From positions 124,001 through 188,000 of the forward strand of contig NZ_JABBXA010000012.1 in assembly GCF_014161445.1 (NCBI RefSeq): a DNA stretch of 64,000 nt, given 5' to 3'. Position numbers and translations under genes: made by a program. The stretch is from Microbispora sp. H13382 (GTDB lineage: Bacteria; Actinomycetota; Actinomycetes; Streptosporangiales; Streptosporangiaceae). Positions 55,705 through 64,000 of the stretch are shown here, one piece after another (positions within the stretch are counted from its first letter, which is position 1; each line of letters opens with the position of its first letter). Under the pieces are notes generated by a model that worked only from the letters and a program-made list of their open reading frames with translations, ran no database searches and was not told the origin of the DNA.

Positions 55705-58086
55705 GTGGTCGCGGGGGCGGTGACACGGCAGGTCGGCAACCTTCCGGCCGACCTGACGAGTTTCGTCGGCCGCAGGCGTGAGCTGGCCGAGATCAGGCGG
55801 CTGCTTTCGGCGTCGCGCCTGGTGACCCTCACGGGAGTGGGCGGCGTCGGCAAGACCCGGCTGGCCCTGCGGGCGGCCGCCGAGCAGCGCCGCGCGTTCG
55901 ACGGCGTCTGGCTGGTGGACCTGAGCACCGTCGGCGACCCCGGGCTCGTCGCGGAGACGGTGGCGGCGACCATGGGCGTACGGGACGAGGCCGCGGCCTG
56001 CCCGCTGGACGCGCTGGAGCGGGTGCTGTCCTCCCAGCGCACCCTGCTCGTGCTGGACAACTGCGAGCACCTGCGCGACGCCTGCGCCGTGCTCGCCGAC
56101 CGGCTCCTGCGGGCGGCTCCCGAACTGCGCATCCTCGCGACGAGCCGGCAGTCGCTCGGCATCACCGGCGAGCACCGGATGAAGATTTCGCCGCTGCCCG
56201 TCCCGGAGCCGGACCGGCCGCTCGACCGCAGGTCGCTGGAGTTGTACGACGGGGTCAGCCTGCTGACGGAGCGGGCGGCCGCGGTCCTGCCCGGTTTCGC
56301 CGTCACCGAGGACAACCAGGCGGCCGTCGCCGAGCTGTGCCGCCAGCTGGACGGCATCCCCCTGGCCATCGAGCTGGCCGCGGTGCGGCTGCGGGCCCTG
56401 TCGGTGAAAGCGCTGGTCGAGCGCCTGCGCGACCGCTACCGCCTGCTCACCGGAGGCAGCAGTACGGCGGTGCCGCGGCAGCAGACCCTGCACGCGCTGG
56501 TCGACTGGAGCTTCCAGCTGCTGCCCGCCGCCGAGCGGACGTTGTGGACCCGGTTGTCGATCTTTCCCTCGCACTTCGACCTGGACGCCGTCGAGGCGGT
56601 GTGCACCGGCGACGGCATCGAACGCGACGACGTGCTCGACCTGCTCGACGCGCTGCTGGACAAGTCGCTGCTGCTGCGTGAGGAGCACGCGGGCGCGGTC
56701 CGCTACCGCATGCTGGACACCCTGCGCGAGTTCGGCCGCAAGCGTCTCGGCGGCCCCGCGGAGCGCCGGTCGCTCCAGCGGCGGCACCGGGACCGGTATC
56801 TCCTGCTGGCGCGGCGGGCGGCCGCCGAGTGGTTCGGCCCCGACCAGCTCTCCTGGTTGCGGCGGCTCGACCTGGAGCAGGCGAACCTGCGCGCCGCGAT
56901 GGACTTCTGCCTGCAGGAGCCCGGGGAGGCGGAGACCGGGCTGCGGATGGCCCTCTACCTGACCGACCCCTGCTGGCTGCCCAACGCGTACTACAACGAG
57001 GGCCGCCACTGGCTGGACCGCATGCTGTGGGCGGTGCCCGCGCCCACCGTCATGCGGGCGCGGGCGCTGTGCGCCGACGCGGAACTGGTGCTCACGCAGG
57101 GCGACACCGACAGGGGCCGGCTCCTGCTGGCCGAGAGCCGGAGGCTCGCCGAGAGGCTGGGCGACCCGGAGGCACTCGCCCAGACGTCCCTTGTCGCCGG
57201 GCTGGCGGAGCACTACGCCGGCGACTACGCGAGGGCGGCCCCGCTGCTGGAACGGGCCGTCGAGGAGGAAGAGGCCGTCGGCAACCTGAGCGGCCGGCTG
57301 ATCGCCCTGATCACGCTGGCGGCGGGCGTCGGCTACCTCGGCGACCGGGCCCGCGCCAGGGAGCTGTTCGAACGCGCGCTGGCGCTGACCGAGGCCCACG
57401 GCGAATGCTCCGGCCGGGCCTGGGTGTTCACGATCTTCGCCGTCCATCTGTGGCAGGACGGGGAGAACGACCGCGCGCTGGCGATGGCACGTGAAGCCCT
57501 CCTGCTCGCCCGCGACCTGGGCGACCGGATGAACATCGCGACGAACCTGGCGGTCCTCGCCTGGGTGCAGGCCGGCGAAGGCCGCCACGCCCATGCCGCC
57601 CGGCTGCTCGCGGCCTCGGAGGAGATCGGCCGCAGGGTCGGGCTCGTGCCCAGTCGCGACAAGCGGTTCGCCGAGTTCCACGAGCGGTGCCTGACCGATC
57701 TCCGTACGAATCTGGGCGACCGGGCCATGAACCGCGAGACCCGCAGGGGGCAGCGGCTGACGCCGGACGAGATGGTCGAGGAGGCGCTCGGCGGCCGGGC
57801 CGAGGGCGCGCCCGCGCGCCCGGACGACGCGGCCGCAGGCGCCGAACCCACACGACCCGCGACGGTGGTCTCCGCGGCCGAGCCGTCCCCGCTCACCCGG
57901 CGGGAGCGGGAGATCGCCGAACTGGTCGCCCAGGGACGCAGCAACAAGGAGATCGCCTCGGCCCTCGTCATCTCGCAACGCACGGTGGAGGGCCACGTCG
58001 AGCACATCCTGGACAAGCTCGGCTTCGCCTCCCGGGCCCAGATCGCCGCCTGGGTGGCGGCACGCGAAGCAGGCGGCAGGCCCTGA
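55705..58086 (+). CDS. NB-ARC/TPR LuxR-family regulator
   Basis: A 793-residue regulator of the large actinobacterial STAND type. It opens VGNLPADLTSFVGRRRELAE, then an NB-ARC ATPase with Walker A TGVGGVGKTRLA (43-54) and Walker B TLLVLDNCEHL (about 113-123), a winged-helix part, TPR-like repeats (about 400-640), a polar linker and a C-terminal LuxR HTH (TRREREIAELVAQGRSNKEI, RTVEGHVEHILDKLG; about 725-790). GTG 55705 coincides with the predicted transcription start; GTG 55720 is the alternative. ATP and an unknown ligand probably switch it. It precedes an MFS exporter with a similar promoter. Confidence 0.9.
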   Translation: MVAGAVTRQVGNLPADLTSFVGRRRELAEIRRLLSASRLVTLTGVGGVGKTRLALRAAAEQRRAFDGVWLVDLSTVGDPGLVAETVAATMGVRDEAAACPLDALERVLSSQRTLLVLDNCEHLRDACAVLADRLLRAAPELRILATSRQSLGITGEHRMKISPLPVPEPDRPLDRRSLELYDGVSLLTERAAAVLPGFAVTEDNQAAVAELCRQLDGIPLAIELAAVRLRALSVKALVERLRDRYRLLTGGSSTAVPRQQTLHALVDWSFQLLPAAERTLWTRLSIFPSHFDLDAVEAVCTGDGIERDDVLDLLDALLDKSLLLREEHAGAVRYRMLDTLREFGRKRLGGPAERRSLQRRHRDRYLLLARRAAAEWFGPDQLSWLRRLDLEQANLRAAMDFCLQEPGEAETGLRMALYLTDPCWLPNAYYNEGRHWLDRMLWAVPAPTVMRARALCADAELVLTQGDTDRGRLLLAESRRLAERLGDPEALAQTSLVAGLAEHYAGDYARAAPLLERAVEEEEAVGNLSGRLIALITLAAGVGYLGDRARARELFERALALTEAHGECSGRAWVFTIFAVHLWQDGENDRALAMAREALLLARDLGDRMNIATNLAVLAWVQAGEGRHAHAARLLAASEEIGRRVGLVPSRDKRFAEFHERCLTDLRTNLGDRAMNRETRRGQRLTPDEMVEEALGGRAEGAPARPDDAAAGAEPTRPATVVSAAEPSPLTRREREIAELVAQGRSNKEIASALVISQRTVEGHVEHILDKLGFASRAQIAAWVAAREAGGRP

Positions 58087-58099
58087 CCGGCGCACCCCA

Positions 58100-58128
58100 T
58101 TGACCGGGCGGGTGGCGGATCCTACGCT
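58100..58128 (+). promoter_or_regulatory. Promoter of the MFS gene
   Basis: TTGACC (58100-58105), 17-base spacer, TACGCT (58123-58128). TTGACCGGG and the spacer length are shared with the promoter of the upstream LuxR gene. Confidence 0.65.
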
Positions 58129-58168
58129 GGCGAAAACTTGAACCACCCTCATGTTTCGGAGGCCCGCG

Positions 58169-59404
58169 GTGTCAGCAGAGGGCACGGTGCCCACTCCTCG
58201 GCCCACTCCTCGCGACCGGCAGGCGCGCCTGGCCACGTTCGCGGTGTTCTTCGTCCAGGGCCTCACCTTCGCCACGCTGCTCACCCAGGTGGCGGCGTTG
58301 CAGAAGAAGCACGGCCTGACGGACGGCGAGCTGACCATCCTGCTCCTGGTCGTCCCGGTCATCGCGGGAGCCGGGAGCGTGCTCGCCGGCGCCGCCGCGT
58401 CGCGGTGGGGCAGCCGGCTGATCCTGCGCCTGGTGCAGCCGCTCGCCTGCGCCGCCGTCGTGCTCGCGGGCCTCGCCGCGAACGTCCCCATGCTGGTGGC
58501 GGCCAACGTCCTGTTCGGCCTCGGCCTGGGCGGGGTGGACGCCGGCATGAACATGCAGGGCGTCGCGGTCGAGCGGGAGTACGGCCGGGCGGTGCTCACC
58601 GGGTTCCACGCGCTGTGGAGCGTGGCGGCGGTCATCGGGTCGCTGTGGGCCTCGGCGGCGGCCACGCTCGGCCTCGGCCTGCCCGTCACGTTCACAATCG
58701 CCCTCGTCCCGGCCGCCGCGCTCGCCGTCCTGTCCTCCCTCTGGCTCTACCGGCCGCAGGAGGAACACCGCGCGTCCGCGGACCGCGACGAGCACGCGGA
58801 CGCGGGCGGGCCGGCCGGGGTCGCGTGGCGCCCGATCATCCCTCTCTGTCTCGCGATGGCGTTCCTCTACGTCGGCGACTCGTCGGTCTCCAACTTCGGG
58901 ACCGTCTTCATGGACAAGGTCCTGCACGCCTCGGCGACCGTGATCCCGCTGGCTCTGGGGGCCTACCAGCTCACGACGTTCCTGGTGCGCGTCGGCGGCG
59001 ACTTCGCGGTGCGCAGGTGGGGCCCGGCGGCGATCGTGCGCGCCGGGGGCGCCGTCGCGACGCTGGGCTTCGTCGCGATCGTGGCCGCGCCGTCCGTGCC
59101 GCTGGCGATCGCGGGCTTCGCCCTCACCGGGATCGGTCTGTCCGTCGTCGCCCCGCAGTCGTTCTCCGCGGCCGGCCGCCTCGACCCGGCGGGCACCGGC
59201 GTGGCGATCGCCCGGGTCAACATGTTCAACTACGTGGGCTTCATCGTGGGGGCCGCGCTCGTCGGAGGCGTCGCGGACGCCGCCGGCTTCCGCGTCGCCT
59301 TCGCGGCTCCGCTCGCGCTCGCCGCCGCGATCATCCTGCTCGCGCGCGGCTTCCAGCCCCGTACGGCCCGCCCCGCCCCTACGACGGCTCCCCTGACGTC
59401 CTAG
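58169..59404 (+). CDS. MFS transporter
   Basis: A 411-residue major facilitator with twelve hydrophobic helices and the motif GSRLILRLVQPLA between helices 2 and 3. The start is taken as GTG 58169, with GGAGG six bases upstream; an ATG at 58151 is in frame. It resembles the YbjJ-type permeases, which are often coded next to regulators. The central loop is charged (PQEEHRASADRDEHADAGG). Export of a small molecule sensed by the LuxR protein is an inference from position. It overlaps the MocR gene by 26 bases at the 3' ends. Confidence 0.88.
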   Translation: MSAEGTVPTPRPTPRDRQARLATFAVFFVQGLTFATLLTQVAALQKKHGLTDGELTILLLVVPVIAGAGSVLAGAAASRWGSRLILRLVQPLACAAVVLAGLAANVPMLVAANVLFGLGLGGVDAGMNMQGVAVEREYGRAVLTGFHALWSVAAVIGSLWASAAATLGLGLPVTFTIALVPAAALAVLSSLWLYRPQEEHRASADRDEHADAGGPAGVAWRPIIPLCLAMAFLYVGDSSVSNFGTVFMDKVLHASATVIPLALGAYQLTTFLVRVGGDFAVRRWGPAAIVRAGGAVATLGFVAIVAAPSVPLAIAGFALTGIGLSVVAPQSFSAAGRLDPAGTGVAIARVNMFNYVGFIVGAALVGGVADAAGFRVAFAAPLALAAAIILLARGFQPRTARPAPTTAPLTS

Positions 59405-60755
59405 CCGGGAGCGTGGCGGCCAGGGCGCGGACGGCCTCGGTCACGCGGTGGGCGGGCAGGCGGGCGAAGCCGATCACCAACCCCGGCGACCCGTGGGCCG
59501 GCGTCACGACCTCGGCGGACAGGCCGGCGGCGTGGGCGGCCGCCACCAGCGCGGACGGGTCGCCGTCCGGCTCGGCGTACAGGTGCAGCCCCGCCGAGAT
59601 GCCGTGCACGGTGACCCGTGGCAGGTGCTCGGCCAGGGCGCGGACCAGGGCGTCCCTGCGCCGCCGGTACTCGCGGCGCATGCGGCGCAGGTGCCGGTCG
59701 TACGCGCCGACGGCGATGAGGTGGGCGAGCGCGTACTGGTCGATGACCGGCGAGCCGAGGTCGAGCTCCCCGCGCGCGAGCCGTACGGCACCGGCGACGC
59801 GCGGGGGCGCCGCGACCCAGCCGAGCCGCAGCCCCGGGGCGAGGGCCTTGCTCACGCTGCCCGAGAGCACGACCCGGTCGGGCGCGAGGCCCTGCAGGCA
59901 CCCGACGGGGTCCCGGTCGAAGCGCAACTCGGCGTCGTAGTCGTCCTCGAGTACGAGGGCGCCCGTGCGGCCCGCCCAGTCGACCAGCGCGGCGCGGCGG
60001 GCCGGAGACAGGACGACACCGGTCGGGTACTGGTGCGCCGGGGTCACCAGCACGGCGTCGGCGTCGCCGGGCAGGGCCCCGACGACGATCCCCTCCCGGT
60101 CGACGGGCACGGGGACGATGTCCGCTCCGGCTCGCCGGAGCAGTGGAAGCTGACGGGGGCTCGTCGGGTCCTCGACCGCCAGGACGACCCTGCGGCCCAG
60201 ATCCCGCGCCAGCGCCTGCACGGCGAGGCTGAGCCCCTGGGCCACCCCGGTCACGATCACCACGTCATCCGCCGGCGCGTCCGCCGCGCGCACCCGGCCG
60301 AGGTACGCGGCGAGTTCGCGGCGCAGGGTGGGCACCCCACCCGGGTCGCCGTAGTCGAGCGCGTCGTTCGGCAGCGTGGCCAGGACGTGGCGGACGGCGG
60401 CGAGCCAGGCCTGCCGGGGGAAGGTGCCGAGATCGGGCGAGGTGGGCCGATGACCGTAGTGAGGCCGGCCGTCCCGATCCTGCGGGGTCTGCTCGGCGGC
60501 GTGCCGCCCCGCCCCCGCCGCGACCCGGGTGCCGGCGCCCGTCCTTGACTCGAGGACGCCCTCGGCCACCAGTTGCTCGTACGCCTCGACCACGACGCCG
60601 CGCGACAGGCCGAGGTCACGGGCGAGGTCGCGGGTGGCGGGCAGGCGGGTGCCGGGGGCGAGCCGGCCGGACCGGACGGCCTCCCGCACCTCGCGGGCTA
60701 TCTGGGCGGCGAGCCCGCCCGCGGCCCTGTCGACCACAAGGTGAAGATCGGCCAT
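59379..60755 (-). CDS. MocR/PdxR-type regulator (GntR HTH + aminotransferase)
   Basis: A 458-residue protein with a GntR winged HTH (about 10-75: AQIAREVREAVRSGRLAPGT, LPATRDLARDLGLSRGVVVE) fused to a class I aminotransferase fold. The PLP lysine is in SGSVSKALAPGLRLGWV, and the Asp that binds the pyridine N is in LVLEDDYDAELRF. PdxR-type members activate PLP synthesis genes; others control GABA, taurine or transporter genes. It is divergent from an EamA exporter. TTGGTCC-type repeats in the 67-base gap are likely its sites. Confidence 0.9.
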   Translation of the reverse strand: MADLHLVVDRAAGGLAAQIAREVREAVRSGRLAPGTRLPATRDLARDLGLSRGVVVEAYEQLVAEGVLESRTGAGTRVAAGAGRHAAEQTPQDRDGRPHYGHRPTSPDLGTFPRQAWLAAVRHVLATLPNDALDYGDPGGVPTLRRELAAYLGRVRAADAPADDVVIVTGVAQGLSLAVQALARDLGRRVVLAVEDPTSPRQLPLLRRAGADIVPVPVDREGIVVGALPGDADAVLVTPAHQYPTGVVLSPARRAALVDWAGRTGALVLEDDYDAELRFDRDPVGCLQGLAPDRVVLSGSVSKALAPGLRLGWVAAPPRVAGAVRLARGELDLGSPVIDQYALAHLIAVGAYDRHLRRMRREYRRRRDALVRALAEHLPRVTVHGISAGLHLYAEPDGDPSALVAAAHAAGLSAEVVTPAHGSPGLVIGFARLPAHRVTEAVRALAATLPARTSGEPS

Positions 60756-60800
60756 TGGTCCACGATAACGCGCCACGATTGGACCGGTTGCGAGGACCAA
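60755..60800. promoter_or_regulatory. TTGGTCC/GGACCAA repeats between MocR and EamA genes
   Basis: TTGGTCC (60755-60761), TTGGACC (60779-60785) and GGACCAA (60794-60800) form an inverted pair plus a middle variant. TAGCAT at 60809-60814 is a likely -10 of the EamA gene, whose ATG is eight bases away. Confidence 0.55.
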
Positions 60801-60822
60801 GGTCTTCCTAGCATCGCCAGAC

Positions 60823-61716
60823 ATGAACACTCATGTCGCCGGTGCCGCCGGAGCGATGTTCCTCGTGGGGACGCTCGCGGCGGTCTCGGATGTCATCGCC
60901 GGCTATCCGGTCTACGGCGGCCAGGCGCTCCGCTACGCCCTCGCCGCCGTGATCCTGCTCGCCGCCGCCCGGGCGCGCGGCCTCGGCCCGGTACGGCTGC
61001 GGCCACGCCAGTGGGGCCTGCTCGGCGCGCTGTCGCTGACCGGGCTCGTGCTGTTCAACGTCTGTGTGATCGAGGCGACCCAGGCGGCCGGGCCGGCGCT
61101 GCCCGGCATCGTCCTCGGCGCGGTGCCGCTGGCGCTCGCCCTCGTGGGGCCGGTCGCGACGGGCGCCCGGCCATCGCCACGCGTCGTGGCGGCGGGCCTG
61201 GTCGTGGCCGCCGGGGCGGTCCTGGCGACCGGCGCCGGCAGCGGGAACCTGGCCGGGCTGCTGTGGTCCGTCGGAGCCCTGGCCTGCGAACTCTGCTTCT
61301 CGCTGCTGGCCCTGCCGCTGCTGCCGGTGATCGGGCCCGTCAGGGTGTCGGCCTGGTCGGCCGCGCTCGCGGTACCGTTCCTGCTGGTCGCCGGCGTCGC
61401 CCTGGACGGCCGTCACGTGCTGCGCGTGCCGACCGCCGCGGAGGCGGCCGGTCTGGCCTACCTCGCCGTGGTGGTGACGACCGTGGCGTTCTTCCTGTGG
61501 TACCGCTCGCTGCCCCGGCTGGGCGCTGACCGGGCCGGGCTGTTCGCCGGGATGATCCCCGTGGGCGCGATCGCCACGGCGGCCCTCCTGGGCGTGGCCA
61601 TCCCCTCCGCGGCCGACCTGGCCGGAGCGGCCCTCGTGATCAGCGGGATCGCCCTCGGGCTCCGTTCGTCCTCACCTCGTCCGCCGGTTCGGGTCGCGGC
61701 TCACGAGATGCCCTGA
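60823..61716 (+). CDS. EamA-family (DMT) transporter
   Basis: A 297-residue ten-helix transporter with two EamA repeats (about 5-130 and 140-285), e.g. GMIPVGAIATAALLG near the end. DMT exporters move amino acids, metabolites or drugs. It starts at ATG 60823, right behind a TAGCAT, so leaderless. It is the probable target of the divergent MocR regulator. Its last 77 bases overlap the convergent small membrane gene. Confidence 0.88.
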   Translation: MNTHVAGAAGAMFLVGTLAAVSDVIAGYPVYGGQALRYALAAVILLAAARARGLGPVRLRPRQWGLLGALSLTGLVLFNVCVIEATQAAGPALPGIVLGAVPLALALVGPVATGARPSPRVVAAGLVVAAGAVLATGAGSGNLAGLLWSVGALACELCFSLLALPLLPVIGPVRVSAWSAALAVPFLLVAGVALDGRHVLRVPTAAEAAGLAYLAVVVTTVAFFLWYRSLPRLGADRAGLFAGMIPVGAIATAALLGVAIPSAADLAGAALVISGIALGLRSSSPRPPVRVAAHEMP

Positions 61717-61897
61717 CCTGGTCCGCGGCCTCGCTCGACGGCGGCCACTCACCGGAGGGCCGCCCCGCGCCGGGAGAGGACAACCATGTGATGTCGCCGT
61801 CCTTGACCTGCCGCAGCACGAGCGTGAGCAACGACACCGCCAGGGCCACGAGGATGCCGATCGCGAATATGACCATGACCCATACTTCGCCGTCCAT
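61640..61897 (-). CDS. Small single-helix membrane protein
   Basis: An 85-residue protein with one N-terminal helix (VMVIFAIGILVALAVSLLTLVL) and a polar Pro/Arg/Glu tail. Upstream, towards fumA, the DNA is A/T-richer than average. The 77-base overlap with the EamA gene could be a coding accident, so confidence is moderate. Function unknown. Confidence 0.6.
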   Translation of the reverse strand: MDGEVWVMVIFAIGILVALAVSLLTLVLRQVKDGDITWLSSPGAGRPSGEWPPSSEAADQVRASREPRPEPADEVRTNGARGRSR

Positions 61898-62084
61898 GGC
61901 CCCTCCCCTCTCTATGTCTCAATTATCCCCTTTTGTGCTCGGATATTCAGTATGAACTTATTCAAAAGCTACTCATAGCCCGGACATGATGACCGCGGCC
62001 CGCGCGCCGTACGCTGTGCAAAGACCATGGGCGGTCCGCGCGGCGGGCGCGCCCGACCAGGCAGACCACGAGGAACCGAGGACG

Positions 62085-63737
62085 ATGCCGGAGTTCGACT
62101 ACACCGACCTGCTCCCGCTTGGACCGGACGAGACGGAATACCGCCTGATCACCACCGAGGGGGTGCGGGTCACCGAGGCGGCCGGGCGCAGGTTCCTGGA
62201 GGTCGAGCCCGAGGCCCTGCGGCTGCTCACCGAGACCGCGATCCACGACATCTCGCACTACCTGCGGGCGTCCCACCTGGCGCAGCTCCGCAAGATCGTC
62301 GACGACCCCGAGTCGAGCGGCAACGACCGCTTCGTCGCCCTCGACCTGCTCAAGAACGCGAGCATCTCGGCCGGCGGCGTGCTGCCGATGTGCCAGGACA
62401 CCGGCACCGCGATCGTCATGGGCAAGCGCGGCCGCCACGTGCTCACCGACGGGCGCGACGCCGAGCACCTCAGCCGCGGCGTGTACGACGCCTACACCCG
62501 GCTCAACCTGCGCTACTCGCAGATGGCCCCGCTGACGATGTGGGACGAGAAGAACACAGGCTCCAACCTGCCGGCCCAGATCGAGCTGTACGCCGAGGAC
62601 CCGAACGGGCACCCGGACGAGTACAAGTTCCTGTTCATGGCCAAGGGCGGCGGCTCGGCCAACAAGTCGTTCCTCTACCAGGAGACCAAGGCGGTGCTCA
62701 ACGAGAAGCGCATGCTCGCCTTCCTTGAGGAGAAGATCCGCTCGCTCGGCACCGCCGCCTGCCCGCCGTACCACCTGGCGATCGTCGTGGGCGGCACCAG
62801 CGCGGAGTACGCCCTGAAGACGGCGAAGTACGCCTCGGCCCGCTACCTCGACTCCATCCCCACCGAGGGTTCGCCCGTCGGGCACGGCTTCCGCGACCTG
62901 GAGATGGAGAAGAAGGTCTTCGAGCTGACCCAGAAGCTGGGCATCGGCGCGCAGTTCGGCGGCAAGTACTTCTGCCACGACGTGCGGGTCATCCGGCTGC
63001 CGAGGCACGGCGCGTCCTGCCCGGTCGCCATCGCGGTGAGCTGCAGCGCGGACCGGCAGGCGCTGGCGAAGATCACGCCGGAGGGCGTCTTCCTCGAACA
63101 GCTGGAGACCGATCCCGCCCGGTTCCTCCCGGACACGACGGACGAGCACCTCGGCGGCGACGTGGTGAGCGTCGACCTCAACCGCCCGATGCCGGAGATC
63201 CTCGCCGAGCTGAGCAGGTATCCGGTCAAGACCCGGCTGTCGCTCACCGGCCCCCTCGTCGTGGCCCGCGACATCGCCCACGCCAAGATCGCCGAACGAC
63301 TCGACGCCGGCGAGGACATGCCGCAGTACATGAAGGACCACGCCGTCTACTACGCCGGTCCGGCCAAGACCCCCGAGGGCTACGCGTCCGGTTCCTTCGG
63401 CCCCACCACCGCGGGGCGGATGGACTCCTACGTCGAGCGCTTCCAGGCGGCGGGCGGCTCGATGGTGATGCTGGCCAAGGGCAACCGGTCCAAGCAGGTG
63501 ACGGACGCGTGCCAGAAGTACGGCGGCTTCTACCTCGGCTCCATCGGCGGTCCGGCCGCCCGGCTGGCCCAGGACTGCATCAAGAAGGTCGAGGTCCTGG
63601 AATATCCGGAGCTCGGCATGGAGGCGGTCTGGAAGATCGAGGTCGTGGACTTTCCCGCGTTCATCGTGGTGGACGACAAGGGCGACGACTTTTTCACCGA
63701 TACGACCGGGCCCGTCCTTACCATCGGACGACGCTGA
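62085..63737 (+). CDS. fumA: Class I fumarate hydratase (iron-sulfur)
   Basis: A 550-residue oxygen-sensitive fumarase that interconverts fumarate and malate. Cysteines likely to hold the [4Fe-4S] cluster are Cys103 (PMCQDTGT), Cys226 (TAACPPYH) and one of Cys312/Cys320 ([12 protein letters not shown]). Both domains are complete, from the N-terminal helical Fe-S part to the C-terminal [20 protein letters not shown] motif. The ATG at 62085 is preferred ([13 protein letters not shown]), with GAGG before it; earlier in-frame ATGs add a non-conserved leader. It complements the two SDH complexes. Confidence 0.94.
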   Translation: MPEFDYTDLLPLGPDETEYRLITTEGVRVTEAAGRRFLEVEPEALRLLTETAIHDISHYLRASHLAQLRKIVDDPESSGNDRFVALDLLKNASISAGGVLPMCQDTGTAIVMGKRGRHVLTDGRDAEHLSRGVYDAYTRLNLRYSQMAPLTMWDEKNTGSNLPAQIELYAEDPNGHPDEYKFLFMAKGGGSANKSFLYQETKAVLNEKRMLAFLEEKIRSLGTAACPPYHLAIVVGGTSAEYALKTAKYASARYLDSIPTEGSPVGHGFRDLEMEKKVFELTQKLGIGAQFGGKYFCHDVRVIRLPRHGASCPVAIAVSCSADRQALAKITPEGVFLEQLETDPARFLPDTTDEHLGGDVVSVDLNRPMPEILAELSRYPVKTRLSLTGPLVVARDIAHAKIAERLDAGEDMPQYMKDHAVYYAGPAKTPEGYASGSFGPTTAGRMDSYVERFQAAGGSMVMLAKGNRSKQVTDACQKYGGFYLGSIGGPAARLAQDCIKKVEVLEYPELGMEAVWKIEVVDFPAFIVVDDKGDDFFTDTTGPVLTIGRR

Positions 63738-63749
63738 TCCTGCGGGGAG

Positions 63750-63780
63750 GTTGTCAGGATCTTTGACAGAAGATCTCAAC
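63750..63780. other. Interrupted inverted repeat between fumA and the kinase
   Basis: GTTG...CAAC (63750-63753 / 63777-63780) surround GATCTT-TGACAG-AAGATC. It could be a weak terminator of fumA or a regulator site. Confidence 0.3.
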
Positions 63781-63836
63781 AATTTCCCGGCATGGTCTCT
63801 ACAGGTCGCACTACACAAATCGGTAAGCTGCCACTC

Positions 63837-64000
63837 ATGCGTGCGCCGTCCGGATACCTGCTAGCCGCGCGCTATCGGCTGATCGAGCCGGTCGGGCGCG
63901 GCGGGATGGGCACTGTGTGGCGCGCGCGTGACGAGCTGCTCGACCGCGAGGTGGCTGTCAAGGAGGTGCGCCTCCCCCTGGTCCTGGACGAGGACCTGCG
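63837..64000 (+). CDS. Serine/threonine protein kinase, 3'-truncated by window
   Basis: The first 54 codons from ATG 63837 read [20 protein letters not shown], then the glycine loop [15 protein letters not shown] and the ATP-lysine motif EVAVKEVRL. This is the start of a PknB-type eukaryotic-like kinase. The rest lies beyond the window, so downstream PASTA or sensor domains cannot be seen. TAAGCT (63824-63829) seven bases before the ATG is a likely -10 of a leaderless transcript. Confidence 0.88.
   Translation, partial: MRAPSGYLLAARYRLIEPVGRGGMGTVWRARDELLDREVAVKEVRLPLVLDEDL

Overview
The window is high-GC DNA from an actinomycete, most likely a Streptosporangiales-type organism. That placement is an inference from gene content: mycothiol biosynthesis (mshB), the actinobacterial neighbourhoods ispH / xseA-xseB and DUF4245-glpX, class I fumarase, many one-component regulators, and start codons lying directly behind TAnnnT -10 boxes. 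I saw no rRNA, tRNA, CRISPR array, insertion sequence or integrase.

1-8.2 kb: the end of a DUF222/HNH (13E12-type) protein, a frameshifted two-repeat beta-sandwich gene, an RraA homologue, an MBL-fold hydrolase, a small HExxH membrane protein, a DUF6113-like membrane protein, mshB and an S9 peptidase. 8.2-13.5 kb: an asymmetric heterodimeric ABC exporter divergent from a small HTH regulator / Clp-N pair with twin operators, then two STAS proteins. 13.6-25.1 kb: two different succinate dehydrogenases. The first is sdhCAB (dihaem type) with a divergent LysR regulator. The second is a Sdh1-type operon whose membrane subunit carries a CHSCRH motif. Between them lies a REC-SpoIIE phosphatase / CHASE3 histidine kinase / receiver operon.

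25.1-38.3 kb: a proline/threonine-rich membrane protein, then a tightly coupled minus-strand operon (37.1 to 26.2 kb). It encodes a Gram-positive mating-channel-like type IV secretion apparatus: TcpC/ConB-, TcpD/ConC- and TcpE/ConD-like proteins (the last fused to a ParA-like ATPase), VirB4/ConE, VirB6/ConG, a second small membrane-anchored protein, a CwlT-like transglycosylase/NlpC-P60 hydrolase, and a NUDIX hydrolase. No relaxase, coupling protein or integrase lies nearby, so this is the best candidate for an undescribed system. A secreted Ser-rich coiled-coil protein precedes it. 38.7-40.2 kb: an ECF sigma factor (possible homopolymer frameshift near its start) overlapping a sigma-regulator membrane protein.

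40.3-49.4 kb: VOC protein, ychF, rmuC, DUF6542 protein, ispH, lipid-droplet-associated-like protein, xseA and xseB, with asnB lying antisense between the two exonuclease VII genes. 49.4-64 kb: divergent regulator/enzyme pairs (FAD monooxygenase/TetR, RidA/LysR, MocR/EamA), DUF4245, TetR, glpX, DUF1707, an NB-ARC LuxR regulator, an MFS exporter, a small membrane protein, class I fumarase, and the start of a Ser/Thr protein kinase. Two SDH complexes and fumarase make the window rich in C4-dicarboxylate steps of the TCA cycle.
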